A DNA stretch of 64,000 nt. Origin: Glandiceps talaboti (lineage: Eukaryota > Hemichordata > Enteropneusta > Spengelidae). The notes below the pieces were generated by a model. The model did no database searches, had not been told where the DNA came from, and was given only the letters and a program-made list of their open reading frames with translations. The position numbers were made by a program, and so were the translations under genes. The stretch lies in contig NC_135562.1 of the NCBI RefSeq assembly GCF_964340395.1, forward strand, positions 23,468,173-23,532,172, in the 5' to 3' direction. Positions 24,376-35,342 of the stretch are shown in pieces; positions within the stretch are counted from its first letter, which is position 1, and every line of letters starts with the position of its first letter.

Positions 24376-25289
24376 TCCACAACTTGTAAAGGAAAGTTCG
24401 ACTACAAAATATTGCCACCTGGCAAGAAGAAGATACGAACTGGCACAGCCAAGTAGCGTACTGACAGAAACTTTGACAAAGGGTTAATAAAATGAGTGCA
24501 TTGCTCAAATCATCAAAGGCAACACACGTATGGCATACGAACGGTATACGGCGGTAACACAGGTAACATGACTCAGAACGAAAATGAACGGAACTGCTAA
24601 TATTAGGCACACTATGGGTAACTACGACCAGACATCTTTCATTTGGTCTCTGGGTACTTTGTCCTTAAAAGGACACTGTCACGCCATCGTTGATCAGCTG
24701 CTGTTGTGTCCGCCATGCGACTGAACGACTGGCTCCATATATAGTGACGTCACTCTTCTGGCGGGAAATGTTCATGAAGGCGTATAACTGACTGGTTAAC
24801 ACTTGCATTTGACCCAATAATTCGTCGAGCTGCCCTTGAACTTTGGTCCCTTGTCTTCTAATCTGGGTTGGCTTCTTAGGTCGCATTAACTCTGGCTTCG
24901 CTCCTAATTCAGCGAAAATCTTTGGTTCGATCGTAACTTGACCATCAATCGTCAACCTTGGCTGCTTCCGAATCCTGAACATCTGACTATTGCTCATCCC
25001 TGTCCAGGAACAACATATTGATGCAAATAAACTGGCTGAAACCGACTGTGAGGTTGGGAGATATCGTGAAAGATCTAAAAAAAAAAAGGAAACCTGTCCC
25101 AACTGAACACTACATTCAGAAATTTGGCTCAAACTATTGGCCAACTACTGCGACGTGTAAACTTCAGTTGGACAGTGCAGACTAAGTGACTGAGCATGCG
25201 TGATGAGAAACTGTACACACCATTACTTTGCAGGGGTGTCAGACGTACTCGCCAAAGGTATTGGGCAGTAATTAAACAAAATGACACAT
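24376..25289. other. Low-copy intronic sequence
   Basis: About 900 bp lie between a satellite and transposon fragments. They contain one minus-strand ORF described separately (24665-24997) and otherwise nothing I recognise. Confidence 0.4.
24665..24997 (-). CDS. Unrecognised minus-strand ORF (110 aa)
   Basis: From the ATG at 24997 the ORF reads MSNSQMFRIRKQPRLTIDGQ, and includes LDELLGQMQVLTSQLYAFM, a likely amphipathic helix. The frame extends upstream to 25144, but that part is hydrophobic and less protein-like. Residue composition (many K, R and Q, few C) is more coding-like than the neighbouring ORFs. I recognise no family. It could be an antisense gene inside the intron or the start of a lost retroelement gag; it could also be chance. 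Confidence 0.2.
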   Translation of the reverse strand: MSNSQMFRIRKQPRLTIDGQVTIEPKIFAELGAKPELMRPKKPTQIRRQGTKVQGQLDELLGQMQVLTSQLYAFMNISRQKSDVTIYGASRSVAWRTQQQLINDGVTVSF

Positions 25290-25455
25290 TTTTAGTCAAT
25301 GCAACTACATAAGGTTGAAATATTTTTGAAATATAGTTTGATAAGATCTTGACAGTAAGAGGTAGGGGGAAGATCTTGAGACTAGGATGTGTACACCTCA
25401 TGTGGGGGGAGGGGGTCCTAGGGGGTCTCTTTTAACTCTGAAAAGTCAATTTTGA
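25290..25455 (-). mobile_element. Harbinger-like element fragment, copy C
   Basis: The reverse complement of the copy A interior (about 7800-7970): ctcaagatcttccccctacc, cacatgaggtgtacacatcc and the ggggga tract. It abuts a LINE fragment at about 25460. Confidence 0.75.
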
Positions 25456-25459
25456 GACT

Positions 25460-26790
25460 ATTCAGAGAAGTTTTTACTAAAATCATATCACCACTTATGC
25501 TTATGACTCTTCCTTGCTTTATTCATCTTCTTCAGTTTCTCAAATTAATCAGACAATCAATAATGACCTTGACAAACTTCATCACTGGTGCAACCAAAAT
25601 CACACGATTCTTAACACTAATAAGACTAAAGCCATGTTAATTCCACCCAAAAAGAATTCTACTATGCATGACAGCTTCTCCCCTCTTTTTAATAATATTC
25701 CAATCTCACTTTCCAATGTAGAAAAATCTCTAGGTCTCTTTATAGATTCAGCTCTATCCTCGGCCAACCATTGTGACTATATTTGTAAAAGAATTTCAAC
25801 TAATATTGCTGCACTACGCTATATTTCAAGGTTTCTCGATGTACATACTAGAAGATTATTTTATCTCAGTCATATTCAGCCTCACTTTGATACATGTTGT
25901 AACATCTGGTCCCATGCCAGAAAAGGTGATATTGATAATCTTTACAAACTACAAAAACAAGCCGTCAGACATATCTTAAACATCAGTACTAGGGAAATAC
26001 AATTGCAAAACACTAGTAGTATTGATCTTTTTAAAAAAATTGATATTTTACCTTTAGGTAAAAGGTTCCTTTTTAATAAATATTTACTCGTACATGTTCT
26101 AATGACCTTTTCGTTCTACGTACTCCCAACTGTCAACGCTTCACTCACTCTTTTTCTTATGAGGCAACCAAATTATGGAATGAACTTCCAACTTTAATAA
26201 GAAAGACTGAAAATATTAATGTATTTAAAAAACTTTTAAAGTGTCACATTTTGGAATGATTATAAGGTTTTTGTGTCAAGTTGTTTCTTTTAGTCATTGT
26301 AGATGTATTTGTATTTTTTTGTATTGTCTTTGATGTACCGTTTGGCCTTTTCCGAGTGTGGTCTACTTTCCCTTTATTTTTGTGCTTAACTTGTTTGGGC
26401 CCCTGGGTAGATTAGGCTGCTCCTAACAGGGTTACCCGTTTGTCGGTGTATTTTTGTGCTTAACTTGCTTGGGCCCCTGGGTAGATTAGGCTGGTCCTAA
26501 CAGGGTTACCCGTTTGTCGGTGTATTTTTGTGCTTAACTTGCTTGGGCCCCTGGGTAGATTAGGCTGCTCCTAACAGGGTTACCCGTTTGTCGGTGTATT
26601 TTTGTGCTTAACTTGCTTGGGCCCCTGGGTAGATTAGGCTGCTCCTAACAGGGTTACCCGTTTGTCGGTGTATTTTTGTGCTTAACTTGCTTGGGCCCCT
26701 GGGTAGATTAGGCTGGTCCTAACAGGGTTACCCGTTTGTCGGTGTATTTTAAAGCATTTTGATAATAAAAGTCATTATTATTATATATAT
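25460..26790 (+). pseudogene. 5'-truncated LINE, reverse transcriptase C-terminal part
   Basis: The frame enters at the catalytic box, which reads TYAYDSS instead of YADD (25496-25507), so the second position is lost. It continues through thumb and C-terminal sequence (LDKLHHWCNQNHTILNTNKT, then SLGLFIDSALS and RHILNISTREIQ) to about 26197, with a frame change near the end (NYGMNFQL, then a stop; normally LWNELP). The 3' UTR contains five 74-bp tandem repeats, and the end is an AT-rich tail near 26790. Fragment type and tail fit a CR1/L2-like or related APE LINE. It inserted between Harbinger pieces. Confidence 0.85.
26372..26751 (+). repeat. 74-bp tandem repeat in the LINE 3' UTR
   Basis: Five copies start at about 26372, 26446, 26520, 26594 and 26668. 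Each carries gcttgggcccctgggtagat and aacagggttacccgtttgtc. The first copy is the most diverged. A repeated 3' UTR is a known device of some LINE families for template recognition. Confidence 0.9.
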
Positions 26791-26794
26791 TATT

Positions 26795-28148
26795 ATAAAA
26801 CTTACACTTACGTTAGCTATTTGAAGCTTGGAAATATTACCTCAAAGGCTATGAATAACCTAAACATTGCCGTATTAGAAGCAAAAACTGCAGATCTGCC
26901 AGGGGGAAAACCCCAAGGACTCCCTCACCCCCAGAGGTCACTCATGCATTCAACCAACAATCAGATGCACCAACAACCTTTTTACTGTCATAATGATATT
27001 AAACTTTTCTTACATATTTTCACCCAGTTCTAATTTGAGATGATAGTCTTTTAAAGATGTGAAATGTTTGCCAAGGTAGTCTAAAATTGCCTTAAACTCC
27101 AAATCTCCCCTACCAATGATACTACCAGTAGATGTGCTGACCTTTACTACATGCATATAATGATGCCATTTAACAGTTTAAGAACATATTTCAACCCTAT
27201 GTAAGTTATAAAGAATAGTTTCTGATACTTGAGTTATTGCTTGAAAGGGTCTGAATAGCCTAAAAATTGGCTTTAAGAATAAAAATCCTCCAGGGCTTGG
27301 ACCCCCCACATGAGGTGGACATATCCCAGTCTCAAGCTCTTCCCCTCTTACTGTCAAGATGCTATCAAAGTATATTTCAAAAGTATTTCAACACTGTGTA
27401 GTTGCTTTTTACATGTTGGTGCTGTCTTGTAAAGCTTGGAAATTATTGTCTGAAAGGGTCTGAATAGTCTCAAAATTGACTTTTCAGAGTAAAAAACCTC
27501 CAGGACTTCTAGGGGGAGACCCCCTAGGACCCCCCCCCCCCACTACATGAGGTATAAACATCCCAGTCTCAAGCTCTTCCCCCTACCTCTTACTGTCAAG
27601 ATGCTATCAAACTTAATATTTCAAAAATAATATTTTCTTTTTATATGTTGGTGCTGTCTTGTAAAGCTTGGAAATTATTGTCTGAAAGGGCCTGAATAGT
27701 CTCAAAATTGACTTTTCAGAGTAAAAAACCTCCAGGGCTTCTAGGGGGAGACCCCTAGGACCCCCCATGAGAGATATACATATTCCCTGCTCAAGCTTTC
27801 CTATACCTTTCACTGTCAAGATGCTATTAAACTCCTTTTGGAATATATTTACCCTGTGAAGTCAATAATTATAATTATGATAGTGCTAACCTGGGATCTT
27901 ATAAAGTAGATGCAAGATAGTCAAGCAGTCCACACTGAGTCACGATCAAAAAATACCTGTCATGTGAATATTATATATATATATGGGGGGGGGGGGGGGA
28001 TGTCATAATGATTTAGAATTAAGTGATAGGGGGGGGGGGGGTTCAGCCTGTTTTTGGTTTTGCAGATAGGGGGGGTCAGTGACTTTTTGTCAGCCCAATT
28101 GAAGAATCCACCCCCCCCCCCCCCAGGCTGAAGAAACTGACCGGTCCC
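26795..28148 (+). mobile_element. Harbinger-like element, copy D (left end missing)
   Basis: Collinear with 7330-8446 of copy A, including the gaataacctaaacattgcc tract, poly-G/C tracts and the right end gaaactgaccggtccc. It has three of the roughly 200-bp internal modules where copy A has two. The left TIR is absent, probably lost at the LINE junction, so no target-site duplication can be read. Short ORFs (26821-27033, 27613-27819) have no known domain. Confidence 0.8.
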
Positions 28149-28705
28149 TTTAAATGTAACTCCTGTTTTAAGCCACTTTTTGGACCTTGGCGTCCTGACC
28201 ATAAATCTAGTCACATCAATCCGTACAATAATGAGGACAAACTTTAGTTTTTAATTTGTTTCTTTCTGGATATGTCTGAATTAGACGAATGCTGCGACTC
28301 AAATCTTATACGATCAATGCACCAGCTTGACGAAGCGACTACTTAGGGGATAGGACAGAGGTTTCTCCGTTTAACCTTAGTGTGCAAACATGGTTTTGAA
28401 ACCAAGGTCTTGCTTAGTGTCGATTGTCTTTTTAATGTTTTGTGACATATTATGGGAACCCTTGTTAATTTCTTCTCGTCCACATCAGACAATTAGATGT
28501 CCTTCAAAAATATACTTTAGTTGTCAACAGCCCTGGAAAATGACCAAAATCAATAAGAATACCCCTGGAAAACTGACGAAAAAGTCCTGGAATTTTCTTT
28601 TGCTTTAAGTGTACGAACCATGAAAACGTCATCAGCTGAAATTTATGTACAAGTTTGCCGTTAAGTAATTCAGCCTAGTAATAGTACTAGTATAGTAGTT
28701 CAGTA
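28149..28705. other. Intronic sequence without recognised gene
   Basis: Unique sequence with a stretch near 28530-28590 containing ccctggaaaa repeats like those at 19.05 kb. A 72-codon ORF at 28390-28608 lacks any recognisable feature. Confidence 0.4.
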
Positions 28706-31700
28706 GTCTTTATCCTCTATAGATATGATATGGTCTTTCACTTTATCCTCTATAGATATGATATGGTCTTTCACTTTATCCTCTATAGATATGATATGGT
28801 CTTTCACTTTATCCTCTATAGATATGATATGGTCTTTCACTTTATCCTCTATAGATATGATATGGTCTTTCACTTTATCCTCTATAGATATGATATGGTC
28901 TTTCACTTTATCCTTTATAGATATGATATGGTCTTTCACTTTATCCTCTATAGATATGATATGGTCTTTCACTTTATCCTCTATAGATGTGATATGGTCT
29001 TTCACTTTATCCTCTATAGATGTGATATGGTCTTTCACTTTATCCTCTATAGATATGATATGGTCTTTCACTTTATCCTCTATAGATATGATATGGTCTT
29101 TCACTTTATCCTCTATAGATATGATATGGTCTTTCACTTTATCCTCTATAGATATGATATGGTCTTTCACTTTATCCTCTATAGATATGATATGGTCTTT
29201 CACTTTATCTTCTATAGATATAATATGGTCCTCTACTTTATCCTCTATAGATATGATATGGTCTTTCACTTTATCCTCTATAGATATGATATGGTCTTTC
29301 ACTTTATCTTCTATAGATATGATATGGTCTTTCACTTTATCCTCTATAGATGTGATATGGTCCTTTACTTTATCTTCTATAGATGTGATATGGTCGTTCA
29401 CTTTATCCTCTATAGATATGATATCGTCGTTCACTTTATCCTCTATAGATATGATATCGTCTTTCACTTTATCCTCTATAGATATGATATGGTCTTTCAC
29501 TTTATCCTCTATAGATATGATATGGTCTTTCACTTTATCCTCTATCGATATGATATGGTCTTTCACTTTATCTTCTATAGATGTGATATGGTCTTTCACT
29601 TTATCTTCTATAGATGTGATATGGTCTTTCACTTTATCCTCTATAGATGTGATATGGTCTTTCACTTTATCCTCTATAGATGTGATATGGTCTTTCACTT
29701 TATCCTCTATAGATGTGATATGGTCTTTCACTTTATCCTCTATAGATGTGATATGGTCTTTCACTTTATCCTCTATAGATATGATATGGTCTTTCACTTT
29801 ATCTTCTATAGATGTGATATGGTCTTTCACTTTATCCTCTATAGATGTGATATGGTCTTTCACTTTATCCTCTATCTATAGATGTGATATGGTCTTTCAC
29901 TTTATCCTCTATAGATGTGATATGGTCTTTCACTTTATCCTCTATAGATGTGATATGGTCCTTTACTTTATCTTCTATAGATGTGATATGGTCGTTCACT
30001 TTATCCTCTATAGATATGATATCGTCGTTCACTTTATCCTCTATAGATATGATATGGTCTTTCACTTTATCCTCTATAGATATGATATGGTCTTTCACTT
30101 TATCCTCTATAGATATGATATGGTCTTTCACTTTATCCTCTATCGATATGATATGGTCTTTCACTTTATGCTCTATAGATGTGATATGGTCTTTCACTTT
30201 ATCTTCTATAGATGTGATATGGTCTTTCACTTTATGCTCTATAGATGTGATATGGTCTTTCACTTTATCTTCTATAGATGTGATATGGTCTTTCACTTTA
30301 TCCTCTATAGATGTGATATGGTCTTTCACTTTATCCTCTATAGATGTGATATGGTCTTTCACTTCATCCTCTATAGATGTGATATGGTCTTTCACTTTAT
30401 CCTCTATAGATGTGATATGGTCTTTCACTTTATCCTCTATAGATGTGATATGGTCTTTCACTTTATCCTCTATAGATATGATATGGTCTTTCACTTTATC
30501 TTCTATAGATGTGATATGGTCTTTCACTTTATCCTCTATAGATGTGATATGGTCTTTCACTTTATCCTCTATCTATAGATGTGATATGGTCTTTCACTTT
30601 ATCCTCTATAGATGTGATATGGTCTTTCACTTTATCCTCTATAGATATGATATGGTCTTTCACTTTATCCTCTATAGATATGATATGGTCTTTCACTTTA
30701 TCCTCTATAGATATGATATGGTCTTTCACTTTATCCTCTATAGATATGATATGGTCTTTCACTTTATCCTCTATAGATATGATATGGTCTTTCACTTTAT
30801 CCTCTATAGATATGATATGGTCTTTCACTTTATCCTCTATAGATATGATATGGTCTTTCACTTTATCCTCTATAGATATGATATGGTCTTTCACTTTATC
30901 CTCTATAGATATGATATGGTCTTTCACTTTATCCTCTATCGATATGATATCATCTTTCACTTTATCCTCTATAGATATGATATGGTCTTTCAATTTATCC
31001 TCTATAGATATGATATGGTCTTTCACTTTATCCTCTATAGATATGATATGGTCTTTCACTTTATCCTCTATAGATATGATATGGTCTTTCACTTTATCCT
31101 CTATAGATATGATATGGTCTTTCACTTTATCCTCTATCGATATGATATGGTCGTTCACTTTATCCTCTATCGATATGATATGGTCTTTCACTTTATCCTC
31201 TATCGATATGATATGGTCTTTCACTTTATCCTCTATAGATGTGATATGGTCTTTCACTTTATCCTTTATAGATATGATATGGTCTTTCACTTTATCCTCT
31301 ATAGATATGGTATGGTCTTTCACTTTATCCTCTATAGATATGATATGGTCTTTCACTTTATCCTCTATAGATATGATATGGTCTTTCACTTTATCCTCTA
31401 TAGATATGATATGGTCTTTCACTTTATCCTCTATAGATATGATATGGTCTTTCACTTTATCTTCCTTAGATGTGATATGGTCTTTCACTTTATCCTCTAT
31501 AGATATGATATGGTCGTTCACTTTATCCTCTATAGATATGATATGGTCTTTCACTTTATCCTCTATAGATATGATATGGTCTTTCACTTTATCCTCTATA
31601 GATATGATATGGTCGTTCACTTTATCCTCTATAGATATGATATGGTCTTTCACTTTATCCTCTATAGATATGATATGGTCTTTCACTTTATCCTCTATAG

Positions 31701-33006
31701 ATATGATATGGTCTTTCACTTTATCCTCTATAGATATATGGTCTTTCACTTTATCCTCTATAGATATGATATGGTCTTTCACTTTATCCTCTATAGATAT
31801 GATATGGTCTTTCACTTTATCTTCTATAGATATGATATGGTCCTCTACTTTATCCTCTATAGATATGATATGGTCTTTCACTTTATCCTCTATAGATATG
31901 ATATGGTCTTTCACTTTATCTTCTATAGATATGATATGGTCTTTCACTTTATCCTCTATAGATGTGATATGGTCCTTTACTTTATCTTCTATAGATGTGA
32001 TATGGTCGTTCACTTTATCCTCTATAGATATGATATCGTCGTTCACTTTATCCTCTATAGATATGATATCGTCTTTCACTTTATCCTCTATAGATATGAT
32101 ATCGTCTTTCACTTTATCCTCTATAGATATGATATGGTCTTTCACTTTATCCTCTATCGATATGATATGGTCTTTCACTTTATGCTCTATAGATGTGATA
32201 TGGTCTTTCACTTTATCTTCTATAGATGTGATATGGTCTTTCACTTTATCCTCTATAGATGTGATATGGTCTTTCACTTTATCCTCTATAGATGTGATAT
32301 GGTCTTTCACTTTATCCTCTATAGATGTGATATGGTCTTTCACTTTATCCTCTATCTATAGATGTGATATGGTCTTTCACTTTATCCTCTATAGATGTGA
32401 TATGGTCTTTCACTTTATCCTCTATAGATATGATATGGTCTTTCACTTTATCCTCTATAGATATGATATGGTCTTTCACTTTATCCTTTATAGATATGAT
32501 ATGGTCTTTCACTTTATCCTCTATAGATATGATATGGTCTTTCACTTTATCCTCTATAGATGTGATATGGTCTTTCACTTTATCCTCTATAGATGTGATA
32601 TGGTCTTTCACTTTATCTTCTATAGATGTGATATGGTCTTTCACTTTATCCTCTATAGATGTGATATGGTCTTTCACTTTATCCTCTATCTATAGATGTG
32701 ATATGGTCTTTCACTTTATCCTCTATAGATGTTATATGGTCTTTCACTTTATCCTCTATAGATATGATATGGTCTTTCACTTTATCCTCTATAGATGTGA
32801 TATGGTCTTTCACTTTATCTTCTATAAATATGATATGGTCTTTCAATTTATCCTCTATAGATGTGATATGGTCTTTCACTTTATCCTCTATAGATGTGAT
32901 ATGGTCTTTCACTTTATCCTCTATAGATGTGATATGGTCTTTCACTTTATCCTCTATAGATGTGATATGGTCTTTCACTTTATCCTCTATAGATGTGATA
33001 TGGTTG
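28706..33006. repeat. 4.3-kb 33-bp satellite with higher-order structure
   Basis: About 130 units of 33 bp containing ctttatcctctatagat and gatatggtctttca. Four units carry a 4-bp insertion (tctatctata at 29871, 30568, 32351 and 32685). One unit near 31730 has lost 3 bp. Rare variants recur at fixed offsets of 598 and 2612 bp, showing block duplication. Five of the six long ORFs here (up to 825 codons) are translations of the repeat, with frames reset by the 4-bp insertions. On the minus strand the peptide period is KDHIISIEDKV. Confidence 0.95.
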
Positions 33007-33600
33007 TTCATCCCAGGTGGATGATAAACACAGCCAATTAGTAACTGGGACACTGTCCTTGGTAACCAATATGGACAGGCAAATATATTCAACATGGTCG
33101 GTGCCTGTCAGGAACTGGGCACTGAGTGGTTGAGGATGCAAGTGATTCTGTATATATATGCAGTTGCTGCCACCCCTCTTGTCTGCATGGTCCTTCAGTA
33201 GAATTTGTAGTTATCCATAACAACTGATTCAAAACTGATTTTATCACTAAACTATGTCTCAGTCACTGCAGCAGCAGTGAATCTTGATGTTATTCATTGC
33301 ACAAGTTGACTGTAATTCCTCCACTTTTCTAACCAGTGACCTTGCATTTGATAATAGGATGTTAGGGAGACCTCTGCTTGTATTATTAGTCTTTGGTAAT
33401 GGAACTTGGGTGACTGATCTTGGCAAAGGAAGTTTGACATCTTTTCAGGGTTGAGCAGTGTGGTCAGTAAGTCTAACTGAAAGTTATAGATCAATTCCTC
33501 GAGAGGCATAGCCAAGGACAAAATAATGGAGCTTCACCCAATACTGTCCGATTTATATTTCCGGTTAATGGCTGAGGACTTGTCCTATAATGAAGGTATA
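33007..33600 (-). pseudogene. LINE endonuclease N-terminal fragment (CR1/L2-like)
   Basis: On the minus strand, one frame at about 33370-33290 reads LPNILLSNARSLVRKVEELQ and another at 33065-33010 reads LLIGCVYHPPG. These are the first and a middle motif of APE-type LINE endonucleases. Between them an EYI-LSI match sits in a third frame, so at least two frameshifts exist. The fragment is cut exactly where the 33-bp array begins. The adjoining ORF at 33609-33956 (minus) may be 5' sequence of the same element. Confidence 0.7.
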
Positions 33601-33608
33601 CTTCGAAA

Positions 33609-33956
33609 TCAATGAGTTTTCGGTTTTTCACCAGAATCAACCTTGTCATCTATAGCCCTAATACATAACCTCTTCTTGTTAATTACAAAATTCACTTTAA
33701 TACAAAAACTCATCCCTCTTATCTCAGCCAAATAATCCAATGATTTCCCCAAAAGTTCAGTGTGAAATCCATTATCCTGGCAAAGACTCACCTGGTGAAC
33801 ATACACACTTTTCAGAATGACAGGTGCAGAATTAAGTGCGATAGCAGTAGGACTTGGTTTAGGGCAGGGCAGCATATGTTGATTGCATTGTAACACTTGA
33901 CAAGGTGGGGACAGTGCCATAGAAATGATTAACAAGCTGCGGACAGTTTCATTCAT
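33609..33956 (-). other. Unrecognised ORF upstream of the LINE fragment
   Basis: 115 codons on the same strand as, and directly before, the LINE endonuclease fragment. The C-terminal half (LLGKSLDYLAEIRGMSFC and RAIDDKVDSGEKP) has a coding look. The likeliest reading is ORF1 or a 5' ORF of that LINE; I cannot identify a domain. Confidence 0.3.
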
Positions 33957-34586
33957 GTGTTGAAATTAAGTGTTAGAGGACAGTCCCTCTCATGGATTTA
34001 AACAATATGCAGACAGTTTCTTTGTGTGAAAGTGTCTCACTGACTGAAAAAGTGTCCGTTAAGTGAAATTAAGAGTATACAGTTGAAACAATGAGGAAGA
34101 GTTGGAAAGGAGTATATATATATAATACTCTTTGTTCTTGGATTAAATAAGAATTCTCAGTCTTTGCTGGGTGTTGGAACTTAACCTTGACAATAATGGT
34201 GTGTTGATGATTACACTGTTTATGTTGAATAGGGCCATTCTGCTGTATGCTAATGAAGACATCCTTACAGGTGTGTAGAATTCATGAACTTGGAATTGAC
34301 CAGCCCCTTGTGGCATCACTGCTACTTGCACACTGTTGTCCTGGGAAAGTCTGACTCCCACCTTCTACACTAACATAAGACTTTATTCTCTCTCATTTGT
34401 TTCTCATTGTCCAAACATTAATATACTCTCTCGACCAATCAAAAAATCTAACATCTCTCGAGTCATTATAATAATAGCGCATCCAGGTGGACGTCTACAC
34501 AGTTGTATGTTAATGAATTCAGAGTACAAAATAAACTACTTCAAATACATTAGTGCTCATACTCAAGCTCTACGTAACACTTTATA
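33957..34586 (+). other. Intronic sequence, nothing recognised
   Basis: About 630 bp with small ORFs on both strands but no splice-bounded exon or known motif. Confidence 0.4.
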
Positions 34587-34790
34587 CAGGAGCCCTGTTC
34601 AGGGGATGCTATAAGACATTGGAGACTGTAGCCTTTTACAGGAACTCTGTTCAGGGGATGCTATAAGACATTGGAGACTGTAGCCTTTTACAGGAACTCT
34701 GTTCAGGGGATGCTATAAGACATTGGAGACTGTAGCCTTTTACAGGAGCTCTGTCCAGGGGCTGCTATAAGAGTGCCACCTATTTTAAGC
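34587..34790 (+). repeat. 52-bp tandem repeat, about four copies
   Basis: ggggatgctataagac recurs at 34602, 34654 and 34706, with a diverged fourth copy at 34758, a strict 52-bp period. It lies about 95 bp upstream of the SAM exon. Confidence 0.9.
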
Positions 34791-34884
34791 AGCATGTTCC
34801 AGCATGTAAATAAATCTTTGAATGGGAATAGTGATACATTAAAGTGTAAACTAGATTATCTTGTATTCTGTGCTTTTTTTACAG

Positions 34885-35133
34885 GAAAAAGAACCAATTG
34901 ATATCAAGGCGTTGAGTGTGAAGGATGTAGCAAATATACTACGAACAAAGATTAAAGTTCCAGAAGAAACAGTCAACAAATTTATAGACTTTGAAATCGA
35001 TGGCAGATTACTTAATAGAATTCTGGAAAAGGGTGACAATAGCCTTGAGGAGGAATTTAAGATATCTTCACTCAGTGTCACCAAGATCAAAATGTACATC
35101 TTGGATGGATGGCGACCAAATACGGGAGATTAG
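34885..35133 (+). CDS. Terminal exon: C-terminal SAM domain, GAREM-like
   Basis: Acceptor tgcttttttttacag; the exon starts in phase 0 with EKEPIDIKALSVKDVANILR and ends at TAG (35131-35133), 82 codons. Residues 10-78 form a sterile alpha motif: helix 1 LSVKDVANILR, then VNKFIDFEIDGRLLNRIL, and a final long helix VTKIKMYILDGWRP. A SAM domain at the extreme C terminus closing in GWRP matches my memory of GAREM (GRB2-associated regulator of MAPK), where it follows a CABIT domain and tyrosine motifs. Such proteins act in the cytoplasm under activated receptor tyrosine kinases. The orthology call rests on motif recall; another SAM protein is possible. Confidence 0.75.
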   Translation, partial: EKEPIDIKALSVKDVANILRTKIKVPEETVNKFIDFEIDGRLLNRILEKGDNSLEEEFKISSLSVTKIKMYILDGWRPNTGD

Positions 35134-35342
35134 ACAAATGTGAGTTTCCTCTAGAGATCAAAGACTTAAATAATTACATTTATCATACATACAAGTATAC
35201 CAAGCAATCAATGATATCATAGTGGCATATTAAAATTTAAAGCAGTATGTGGTGGCAGAAAAGAATATAATGTCACATCTGTATGAAGTCAAAATGAACC
35301 AAACAGACATTAGAACGGTTTTTCTTGTAGTATGCAAATAAA
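35134..35342 (+). promoter_or_regulatory. 3' UTR and poly(A) signal of the SAM-domain gene
   Basis: After the TAG, about 200 bp of AT-rich sequence leads to AATAAA at 35337-35342. This is the first canonical signal downstream and marks a plausible transcript end. Confidence 0.55.

Noticed and set aside
28725-33041. ORFs of 383-825 codons on both strands
   Set aside because: The 33-bp unit is a multiple of three and lacks stops in several frames on both strands at once; frames shift at each 4-bp insertion. These are translations of a satellite, not genes.
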